Source: DASUBN01 sp964584665 (GTDB lineage Bacteria > Pseudomonadota > Gammaproteobacteria > Natronospirales > REEB76). Taken from it: 5,407 nt of DNA. Both the position numbers and the translations under genes were made by a program. The DNA is taken from NCBI GenBank assembly GCA_964584665.1, contig CAZPAO010000070.1:1-5407 (forward strand), in the 5' to 3' direction. The notes under the pieces were generated by a model that worked only from the letters and a program-made list of their open reading frames with translations, ran no database searches and was not told where the DNA came from. Numbering within the stretch: the first letter of the stretch is position 1; each line of letters opens with the position of its first letter. Below, one piece after another: positions 1 through 5,352 of the stretch.

Positions 1-1964
1 GGCACATGGTGGGCAACATCCAGACCGACATCTGGGTGCGCTACCAGAACATGGCGGGCAACCGCTGCCTGTTCGTCTCGGCGGACGATGCCCACGGCAC
101 CCCGATCATGCTGAAGGCCCGCGAGCAGGGCATCAGCCCCGAAGAACTCATCGCCGGCGTGGGCGTGGACCACCAACGGGACTTCAAGGACTTCCACATC
201 CGCTTCGAGAACTACCACAGCACCCATTCCGACGAGAACCGGGAGCTGGCGACGCTCATCTACAAGAACCTGCGGGACGCGAAGCCGAGCCACATCGCGG
301 TGCGCACCATCCAGCAGATGTACGACGAGCAGGCCAAGATGTTCCTGCCGGACCGCTTCATCAAGGGCGAATGTCCGCGCTGCGGCACCGCGGACCAGTA
401 CGGCGATTCCTGCGAGAACTGCGGCGCCACCTACAGCCCGGCGGACCTCAAGCACCCGGTGTCGGTGCTCTCCGGTACGCCGCCGGTGCAGCGCGAATCG
501 CAGCACTACTTCTTCAAGCTGGGCGATTTCGAACAGATGCTGCGGGACTGGACCCGCGCGCCGGGTCACCTGCATGAGGCGGTGACCCGCAAGCTGGACG
601 AGTGGTTCGCCGCCGGCCTGCAGGACTGGGACATCTCCCGTGACGCGCCCTACTTCGGCTTCGAGATACCGGACGCACCGGGCAAGTACTTCTACGTCTG
701 GCTGGATGCACCCATCGGCTACATGGCGAGCTTCAAGAACCTCTGCGCCAGGCGCAAGGACCTGAAGTTCGACGACTTCTGGGGCAAGGATAGCCAGGCC
801 GAGGTCTACCATTTCATCGGCAAGGACATCATCTACTTCCATTCGCTGTTCTGGCCGGCGATGCTGGACGGCGCCGGTTTCCGCACGCCCTCGGCGGTAT
901 ATGCCCACGGCTTCCTGACGGTGAACGGCCAGAAGATGTCCAAGTCCCGCGGCACCTTCATCAAGGCGCGCACGTACCTGGATGCGGGTCTCGACCCGGA
1001 ATACCTGCGGTACTACTTCGCGGCCAAGCTCGGCCCCGGCATCGACGACATCGACCTCAACCTGGACGACTTCCTACAGCGGGTGAACTCCGACCTCGTC
1101 GGCAAGCTGGTGAACATCGCCAGCCGCTGCGCGGGCTTCATCGAGACCCACTACCAGGGCAAGCTCGCGAAGACTCTCACGGACGACGAGTTGTTCCGCA
1201 AGGCCGTCGCCGCGAAGGACAGCATCGCTTCGGCCTACGAGAACCGCGAATACTCCCGCGCCATCCGCGAAGTGATGGAGATCGCCGACCGGGTGAACGA
1301 GTACATCGACGCGAAGAAGCCCTGGTCGCTGGCCAAGCAGCAACCGGTGCCCGCGGAAGTGCAGCAGATCTGCAGTCTCGGCATCAACCTGTTCCGGGTG
1401 ATGGCGATCTATCTCAAGCCGGTGCTGCCGGAACTCGCCACCAAGACCGAGGCTTTCCTCGACGTGCCGGCACTCAGCTGGAAGGACCTGGAGCAGCCGC
1501 TGCTGGACCACAAGATCAACCATTTCACGCCGATGATGTCGCGCGTCGACAAGACACGCATCGAAGCCATGGTCGAATCCTCCAAGGAAGACCTGAACAA
1601 GAGCGCGCAGAAGGCATCGAACATGGACCCCATCGCCGCCGAGATCAGTTACGACGACTTCGCCAAGATCGACCTGCGCATCGCGCGCATCGCGAAGGCG
1701 GAACACGTTGAGGGCGCGGACAAGCTCCTGCGCCTGACCCTGGACCTCGGCGACGGCACCCGCAACGTGTTCGCCGGCATCAAGAGCGCCTACGCGCCGG
1801 AACAGCTGGAAGGCAAGCTCACGGTGATGGTGGCGAACCTGGCGCCCCGCAAGATGAAGTTCGGCATGTCGGAAGGCATGGTGCTGGCGGCCGGCCCCGG
1901 CGGCAAGGACCTCTGGATACTGGAACCGCATACAGGCGCCCAACCCGGGATGCGCGTCAAATAA
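1..1964 (+). CDS. metG: Methionyl-tRNA synthetase, 5'-truncated by the window edge
   Basis: Charges tRNA-Met with methionine in the cytosol (ATP + Met + tRNA to Met-tRNA), for both initiation and elongation. Bases 1-5 encode the last Gly-His of the class I HIGH-type signature (HLGH in E. coli), so the ATG at 6 is an internal methionine, near residue 26, and not the start. About 25 residues are missing; the 652 codons from that ATG plus 25 give about 677, the E. coli length. Counting that Met as 1: a zinc knuckle C123-x2-C126-x9-C136-x2-C139 (372-422), catalytic KMSKS at 310-314 (933-947), the anticodon-domain helix with the PW motif around Trp440, and a C-terminal EMAPII-like OB-fold from about residue 548 to the end. 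That appended domain binds tRNA and dimerises the long bacterial form. All key motifs are intact. TAA stop at 1962. Family identity is essentially certain. Confidence 0.98.
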   Translation, partial: HMVGNIQTDIWVRYQNMAGNRCLFVSADDAHGTPIMLKAREQGISPEELIAGVGVDHQRDFKDFHIRFENYHSTHSDENRELATLIYKNLRDAKPSHIAVRTIQQMYDEQAKMFLPDRFIKGECPRCGTADQYGDSCENCGATYSPADLKHPVSVLSGTPPVQRESQHYFFKLGDFEQMLRDWTRAPGHLHEAVTRKLDEWFAAGLQDWDISRDAPYFGFEIPDAPGKYFYVWLDAPIGYMASFKNLCARRKDLKFDDFWGKDSQAEVYHFIGKDIIYFHSLFWPAMLDGAGFRTPSAVYAHGFLTVNGQKMSKSRGTFIKARTYLDAGLDPEYLRYYFAAKLGPGIDDIDLNLDDFLQRVNSDLVGKLVNIASRCAGFIETHYQGKLAKTLTDDELFRKAVAAKDSIASAYENREYSRAIREVMEIADRVNEYIDAKKPWSLAKQQPVPAEVQQICSLGINLFRVMAIYLKPVLPELATKTEAFLDVPALSWKDLEQPLLDHKINHFTPMMSRVDKTRIEAMVESSKEDLNKSAQKASNMDPIAAEISYDDFAKIDLRIARIAKAEHVEGADKLLRLTLDLGDGTRNVFAGIKSAYAPEQLEGKLTVMVANLAPRKMKFGMSEGMVLAAGPGGKDLWILEPHTGAQPGMRVK

Positions 1965-1966
1965 CC

Positions 1967-2094
1967 CCTGAAACGGGTCTTTTCGTCTCAGGCGTTGTTG
2001 CGCATGCCCTCGGACTCCTCACGTACACTAAGAGTACGTTCCGGGTCCTCGATCATGCGCGCCTAGCCTGAGCCAAAAAATCCCTCGTTTCAGG
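1967..2094. repeat. Large nested imperfect palindrome filling the metG-rnfB gap
   Basis: The two halves of this 128-bp stretch are near reverse complements. Matching arms from outside in are CCTGAAACG (1967-1975) with CGTTTCAGG (2086-2094), CTCAGGC (1987-1993) with GCCTGAG (2066-2072), GCGCATG (2000-2006) with CATGCGC (2054-2060), and ACGTAC (2021-2026) with GTACGT (2034-2039) around a 7-nt loop. It begins 2 bp after the metG stop and ends 18 bp before the rnfB ATG. No T-run follows the hairpin on either strand, so it is not a textbook intrinsic terminator. The nested form looks like a dispersed REP/MITE-type intergenic repeat; the copy number cannot be judged from one window. Confidence 0.85.
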
Positions 2095-2112
2095 AGTGCA
2101 TTCTTTCAACTT

Positions 2113-2745
2113 ATGAATGCATTAGCCGAAAAAATCGACGCGCTCTTACCCCAGACGCAGTGCACGCGCTGCGGCTACGCAGATTGCCGCGCCTACGCGG
2201 AAGCATTGGCGCGCGGCGAGACGGATATCGACCGATGCCCGCCCGGGGGCGATGCAGCCATCGGCGCTCTTTCGGGATTGCTGCATCGGCCCTCGAAGCC
2301 CCTCGCGCCCGAGGTCGGGACTTTCATCCCCGGCACCGTGGCCTTCATCGAAGAGCCCTTCTGCATCGGCTGCACCAAGTGCATCCAGGCCTGCCCGGTG
2401 GATGCCATCACCGGCGCACAGAAACAAATGCACACGGTCATCGAAGCCCTCTGCACCGGCTGCGGCCTATGCCTGCCGCCCTGTCCGGTGGACTGCATCA
2501 AGCTCGAACCGGCCCAGGGGGTGACGGAAGGTCTGGAGGGCTGGCAGTTCCCCATGTCCGGGGCCGAACGGGCCGATGCCCTGCGGGGACGCTACCGTAT
2601 ATATAGACGGCACCGGATGCAGAAGACGGGGGCGGCGACTCCGAGGCCCGCGTCCACCGCGGAGCGGAAGGCCCATCACCAGGCGGAGATCGCCGCAGCG
2701 CTGGCGCGGGTAAAGTCCCGGCGTGCCCAGGACAAGAAGCACTGA
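2113..2745 (+). CDS. rnfB: Soluble RnfB/RsxB-type polyferredoxin, no membrane anchor
   Basis: A 210-residue iron-sulfur electron carrier. The N-terminal RnfB-type Fe-S domain has C17-x2-C20-x4-C25-x16-C42. It is followed by two ferredoxin-type [4Fe-4S] motifs, C84-x2-C87-x2-C90-x3-CP and C114-x2-C117-x2-C120-x3-CP, so up to three [4Fe-4S] clusters are expected. Canonical RnfB starts with a transmembrane helix that docks it in the RnfABCDGE complex; here the chain starts almost directly at the first cluster, so it is predicted cytosolic. The C-terminal third (about 150-210) is basic, low-complexity and probably helical. The nearest Shine-Dalgarno-like GGAG (2093-2096) is 16 nt from the ATG, which is long, but no in-frame alternative start lies between. 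One base separates it from nth. The electron donor and acceptor are unknown. No other rnf subunit is in the window, though rnf genes could lie elsewhere. Confidence 0.9.
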   Translation: MNALAEKIDALLPQTQCTRCGYADCRAYAEALARGETDIDRCPPGGDAAIGALSGLLHRPSKPLAPEVGTFIPGTVAFIEEPFCIGCTKCIQACPVDAITGAQKQMHTVIEALCTGCGLCLPPCPVDCIKLEPAQGVTEGLEGWQFPMSGAERADALRGRYRIYRRHRMQKTGAATPRPASTAERKAHHQAEIAAALARVKSRRAQDKKH

Positions 2746-2746
2746 C

Positions 2747-3439
2747 ATGACGCCCGCGAAGCGCAGGAAGATATTCGAGCGGTTGAAGGCCGTGAATCCG
2801 CAGCCCACCACGGAACTGCATTACCGCACGCCCTATGAGCTGCTGGTGGCGGTCTCCCTCTCGGCCCAGGCCACGGACAAGAGTGTGAACCTGGCCACCG
2901 CCAGGCTCTTCCCGGCCGCCAACACGCCTTCGGCCATGCTGGCGCTGGGGGAGACAGGCCTCAAGGACTACATCAAGACCATCGGCCTCTTCAACACCAA
3001 AGCGAAGAACGTGATCGCCGCCGCACGCCTGCTGCTGGAGAAGCACGGCGGCGAGGTGCCGGATACCCGCGAGGAACTAGAAGCGCTGCCGGGCGTCGGC
3101 CGCAAGACCGCCAACGTGGTGCTGAACACCGCCTTCGGCGAGCCCACCATCGCGGTGGACACCCACATCTTCCGGGTCGCCAACCGCACCGGTCTCGCTC
3201 CCGGCAAGGACGAACGGCAGGTGGAGGACGGCCTCACCCGAACCACGCCGGATGAGTTCAAGCAGGACGCGCACCACTGGCTGATCCTGCATGGGCGCTA
3301 CGTGTGCGTCGCGCGCAAACCCAAGTGCCCTACTTGCGTGATCCGCGACCTCTGCGAGTACAAGCAGAAGACCAAGCCTGAGTCGAAAGTGCCGTTGGCG
3401 CTGAAGCCACCCGCCAAGAAGAAGGGGAAGCGCGCATGA
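2747..3439 (+). CDS. nth: Endonuclease III (DNA glycosylase / AP lyase)
   Basis: Base-excision repair enzyme that removes oxidised pyrimidines and nicks the resulting abasic site. 230 residues from the ATG at 2747. From that start the numbering matches E. coli Nth exactly: helix-hairpin-helix LPGVGRKTANVV with catalytic Lys120, catalytic Asp138 in VDTH, and the [4Fe-4S] loop C187-x6-C194-x2-C197-x5-C203. This is the reason for choosing 2747 over an in-frame GTG at 2723 that would add eight residues and overlap rnfB. E. coli Nth is 211 residues; here there is a tail of about 20 residues rich in Lys and Pro. Spacing to rnfB is 1 bp, and the stop overlaps the next start as ATGA, so translational coupling on both sides is likely. 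All catalytic and cluster residues are present. Confidence 0.97.
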   Translation: MTPAKRRKIFERLKAVNPQPTTELHYRTPYELLVAVSLSAQATDKSVNLATARLFPAANTPSAMLALGETGLKDYIKTIGLFNTKAKNVIAAARLLLEKHGGEVPDTREELEALPGVGRKTANVVLNTAFGEPTIAVDTHIFRVANRTGLAPGKDERQVEDGLTRTTPDEFKQDAHHWLILHGRYVCVARKPKCPTCVIRDLCEYKQKTKPESKVPLALKPPAKKKGKRA

Positions 3440-3873
3440 GCATCCACGGCGAGAGCCGCAGCGACACGCGCCAGACCTTCTTCGACGTGTGGAAGAAGAT
3501 GCAGGACGGCCTGCCCATGACGGCGCTGGAGACGCTCATCGGCGACGTGATCCGGGCGCACCCGGAATACCATACCCTGCTGGAGCGAGGTGAGGCACTG
3601 GACAAGGACTGGCTACCGGAAGGCGGCGAGACCAACCCCTTCCTGCACATGGGGATGCACATCGCCATCCGCGAGCAGCTCTCCATCGACCGGCCGCGCG
3701 GGATCAAGGCAGCCTACGAGGCGCTGCTCGTGAAGACCCGCGACCCGATGCGCGCCGAACACGAGATGCTGGAGTGCCTGGGAGAGACCCTGTGGCGCGC
3801 GCAACGGGAACGGCGCATGCCCGACGAGCAGCTCTATCTGCGGCTCGTCAGGGAGCGCGCGGGCACCCCCTGA
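3436..3873 (+). CDS. DUF1841 family protein, function unknown
   Basis: 145 residues, predicted soluble and mostly helical, with no signal peptide or membrane segment. Recognised as DUF1841 from its length and the segments HPEYH (42-46), NPFLHMGMHIAIREQ (67-81), DRPRGI (85-90) and EHEMLECLGETLWRAQRE (108-125). Histidines and acidic residues sit at helix-like spacings: H42/H46, H71-x3-H75-x4-E80, and H109-x3-E113. This suggests, but does not prove, a metal site in a helical bundle. The start codon overlaps the nth stop by 4 bp (ATGA), so it is the last gene of the rnfB-nth transcript. I recall DUF1841 genes beside nth in other proteobacteria, which would hint at a link to DNA repair or Fe-S biology. 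No biochemical role is assigned here. Confidence 0.88.
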   Translation: MSIHGESRSDTRQTFFDVWKKMQDGLPMTALETLIGDVIRAHPEYHTLLERGEALDKDWLPEGGETNPFLHMGMHIAIREQLSIDRPRGIKAAYEALLVKTRDPMRAEHEMLECLGETLWRAQRERRMPDEQLYLRLVRERAGTP

Positions 3874-3882
3874 CCTTGTCTA

Positions 3883-4176
3883 TCAGGTAGGTCTAGCCAA
3901 AAGCATCAGCAAAGCGACAGCCACCGGACCCTCCGGCGCCTTCTCGATGCGTTTCTGGAAGTCCTCGATGCGGCCGATGCGATTGTTGCTCGAGCTGTAA
4001 ACGTCCGCGTCCCGCAGGTAGGCCATGCGCCGGTTGGTGGCATCGTAGATGTCGTTGCCCCGCACGTAGCCCATGCGCCGGTTCACGGAGTCGAACACCG
4101 TGCTCTCGCGCACGTAGCCCAAGCGGTTCTTGTTGCGGTCGCAGAGGTCGACGCCCTGCATGCGGTATTCAGCCAC
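3883..4176 (-). CDS. Small four-repeat protein, resembles 4-fold beta flower proteins
   Basis: 97 residues from a GTG start. The GTG is preferred over the ATG five codons in because GAGG on the minus strand ends about 8 nt before it. The gene follows the dsbA-like stop by 9 bp, suggesting one transcript. Residues 10-73 are four tandem 16-residue units with the pattern (D/T)-(V/I/L)-(Y/F/C)-D/S-x-x-N-x-R-(M/L/I)-(G/A)-(Y/R)-(V/L/I)-R-x-x. Each reads as a beta hairpin with an Asn/Arg turn. This resembles proteins annotated as '4-fold beta flower', where four short repeats close into one small fold; that assignment is from memory of the repeat pattern. The C-terminus has a hydrophobic stretch of about 12 residues (GPVAVALLMLLA, 83-94), short for a membrane helix. 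No signal peptide; function unknown. It converges on the DUF1841 gene with 9 bp between stops. Confidence 0.8.
   Translation of the reverse strand: MAEYRMQGVDLCDRNKNRLGYVRESTVFDSVNRRMGYVRGNDIYDATNRRMAYLRDADVYSSSNNRIGRIEDFQKRIEKAPEGPVAVALLMLLARPT
3958..4149 (-). repeat. 48-bp tandem repeats encoding four 16-residue units
   Basis: The coding DNA of the small repeat protein has a 48-bp period. On the + strand the near-identical 18-mers at 4018-4035 and 4066-4083 differ by one base, and a third, more diverged copy starts at 4114. The fourth unit is diverged. Conservation at DNA level suggests fairly recent internal duplication of the two central units, or ongoing recombination between them. Confidence 0.8.
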
Positions 4177-4185
4177 GGCGCCGCC

Positions 4186-4947
4186 TCAGTGCTTGGCCGC
4201 CGCGAGCTGTGAGTCGATGAGCGCCTTCAGGTCCGCGTAGGACGCGCCGCCCACCACCGCCTGATCGTTCACCGCGAAGGTGGGGGTGGAGTGCATCCCC
4301 ATGGCCTCGCCGTAAGCCTGGCTGCGCACCACATCCTGGTGCATGGCGCCCGTGCGGATGCAGCCCATCATCCTGCCGTTGTCTAACCCTAAGCCGGTGC
4401 CGTAGGTGAGGAAGGTGTCCATGGGATCCTTGGACTCACCCCACTCCGCCTGTTTGGCGTAGAGGAGGTCGTGCATCTGCCAGTAGTGCTGCTGGGTGCC
4501 CGCACAGCGCGCCACCTGGGCGGCGATCATGGCGTTCTTGTGGATGTCTTCCAAAGGCAGGTCGAAGAACACGAAGCGGACCTTGCCGGTATCCACGTAA
4601 TCCTTGCGCATCTGCTCCAGCACCGGCTCGAAACCGCCGCAGGCAGGACACTGGAAGTCGGCGAACTCCCGCACCACCACCGGCGCATTGGCTTCGCCGG
4701 AAGCGATCCCCAGATCATCATGGCTCGCATCGAACTGGAGGGGGCTGACTTCCAACGCGGTGACGGCACTGGAGCGTGCCTTGGCGCGGACCAACAGCAC
4801 GCCGCTGTAGACCAGCGCCACCACCAGCAGGGCTACGCCGATGAAGAGCCACTGGCGGGAAGCGCCCTTGTCCTTCTCGTAGTGCTGGGCATGGATGTGC
4901 ACATGCTCGCGCTTGTGGTCAGGGTCGTGGTGCTTGTGCGGATTCAT
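4186..4947 (-). CDS. Membrane-anchored DsbA-family thiol:disulfide oxidoreductase with His-rich tail
   Basis: 253 residues; ATG at 4947 with a minus-strand GGGGGTGA (4952-4959) as ribosome binding site. Order: a hydrophilic N-terminus with eight His in the first 22 residues, one membrane helix (about 33-53), then a thioredoxin-fold domain with a helical insertion. The active site is C100-P-A-C103 in the context ADFQCPACGGF, and the cis-proline is Pro222 in STPTF. A further Cys pair, C148 and C196, lies in the helical insertion. This matches the DsbA-like Thioredoxin_4 (BdbD-like) group rather than classical soluble DsbA. The catalytic domain should face the periplasm, leaving the His tail in the cytoplasm. 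Expected role: disulfide formation or shuffling in exported proteins; the substrate and partner are unknown. Transcribed with the downstream repeat protein, and divergent from the gene starting at 5353. Confidence 0.92.
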   Translation of the reverse strand: MNPHKHHDPDHKREHVHIHAQHYEKDKGASRQWLFIGVALLVVALVYSGVLLVRAKARSSAVTALEVSPLQFDASHDDLGIASGEANAPVVVREFADFQCPACGGFEPVLEQMRKDYVDTGKVRFVFFDLPLEDIHKNAMIAAQVARCAGTQQHYWQMHDLLYAKQAEWGESKDPMDTFLTYGTGLGLDNGRMMGCIRTGAMHQDVVRSQAYGEAMGMHSTPTFAVNDQAVVGGASYADLKALIDSQLAAAKH

Positions 4948-4966
4948 GGATCACCCCCGTGTTCGT

Positions 4967-4991
4967 TATCCAGAGTAAATTACTCGGGTAT
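4967..4991. promoter_or_regulatory. IscR/Rrf2-like palindromic operator candidate
   Basis: A perfect 13-nt inverted repeat, GAGTAA-A-TTACTC (4973-4985), extends imperfectly to 4970-4988 (8 of 9 pairs). Set against the 25-bp E. coli type 1 IscR consensus (ATASYYGACTRWWWYAGTCRRSTAT), 19 of 25 positions agree. The right half is nearly perfect (ACTCGGGTAT), and the GACT/AGTC core is replaced symmetrically by GAGT/ACTC. It lies 26-38 bp upstream of the dsbA-like ATG, where a promoter-proximal regulator site would sit. The regulator identity is inferred from motif shape only. Confidence 0.45.
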
Positions 4992-5009
4992 TGCTCCCCC
5001 TGCCATCGC

Positions 5010-5029
5010 AAGGCCCCCGGGGGCTTTTT
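5010..5029 (+). terminator. Intrinsic terminator, + strand, not preceded by a + strand gene
   Basis: A GC-rich stem around the perfect palindrome GCCCCCGGGGGC (5013-5024) can fold as a 7-bp hairpin with a CCGG tetraloop. It is followed directly by five T on the + strand; the minus strand has no T-run after it. The nearest + strand gene ends over 1.1 kb earlier (3873), with opposite-strand genes between. It therefore probably ends a short leader or small RNA, or blocks antisense transcription coming out of the dsbA-like gene. Confidence 0.65.
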
Positions 5030-5062
5030 AATATATAGCCCAAAAGAATATGTCGCACCGAA

Positions 5063-5320
5063 CCAGGCATAGCAAGTCCTGGCCTAAACATGTAATAAAT
5101 AGCCCTCCATCGGGTCTTGAGTACACCTCAAGGGCAGTGAAAAGGCGCTTCGATAACGCCTCCAATCGCCCCGATGGTCCGTATCCAGTGCGGGACCGGC
5201 CTTGCCGGGACCTCCCTGAGATGGGGAAACGCGAGCAACCAGCTCCCGTACAAGGGGATCAGGTTCTCCGACCGGTGGTGGAGTCATCCAAAACCGGGGT
5301 GCTTGGATGTGATTTTGGAT
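5063..5320 (+). other. Structured non-coding leader, candidate cis-regulatory RNA
   Basis: About 260 bp with no credible reading frame but many exact inverted repeats. CCAGG/CCTGG pairs at 5063-5067/5078-5082. An 8-bp outer stem 5107-5114/5170-5177 encloses a 6-bp stem CTTGAG/CTCAAG (5116-5121/5127-5132) and a 5-bp stem AGGCG/CGCCT (5143-5147/5157-5161), forming a possible three-way junction. Further stems are CCGGC/GCCGG (5196-5200/5204-5208), GAGC/GCTC (5233-5236/5242-5245), and two competing hairpins at 5285-5320. It ends about 20 nt before the ribosome binding site of the next gene, as a 5' leader element would. No known riboswitch class was recognised. The strand is inferred from position, since the stems exist on both strands. 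A decayed mobile element is the main alternative. Confidence 0.45.
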
Positions 5321-5338
5321 ATGAATAACCAACTCTAT

Positions 5339-5344
5339 AGAGGA
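5339..5344 (+). promoter_or_regulatory. Ribosome binding site for the gene at 5353
   Basis: AGAGGA, with its GAGG core 9 nt before the ATG, is a good Shine-Dalgarno match. It fixes the start of the next gene and marks the 3' end of the structured leader. Confidence 0.75.
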
Positions 5345-5352
5345 CTCCTATC

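Noticed and set aside
6..8. ATG at 6 as the metG start
   Set aside because: The two preceding codons complete the HLGH signature, so the true start lies before the window.
1074..1943. 289-codon open frame antisense to metG
   Set aside because: GC-rich shadow of a conserved gene; composition biased (many His, Arg, Val), no recognisable domain and no ribosome binding site support.
1965..2094. metG intrinsic terminator
   Set aside because: The hairpin is long and imperfect and lacks a following T-run; it is listed as a repeat, though it may still influence the 3' end.
2723..2746. Upstream GTG start for nth
   Set aside because: It adds eight residues absent from E. coli Nth and overlaps rnfB; the ATG at 2747 restores exact family numbering.
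4471..5031. 186-codon open frame antisense to the dsbA-like gene
   Set aside because: It mirrors a gene with intact active-site motifs, is rich in His/Leu/Gly typical of antisense frames, and runs into the terminator.
5063..5320. Known riboswitch, tRNA, SRP RNA, tmRNA or group I/II intron
   Set aside because: I could not match conserved cores of these classes (for example no T-arm, no intron domain V, no SRP loop).
5050..5332. Overlapping open frames of 60-92 codons on both strands in the intergenic region
   Set aside because: No ribosome binding site, no domain, basic and Pro-rich low-quality translations, and they cover the inverted-repeat stretch.
4948..5352. Confident sigma-70 promoters for the divergent genes
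   Set aside because: Only weak -35/-10 pairs with poor spacing were found on either strand, so none is reported.
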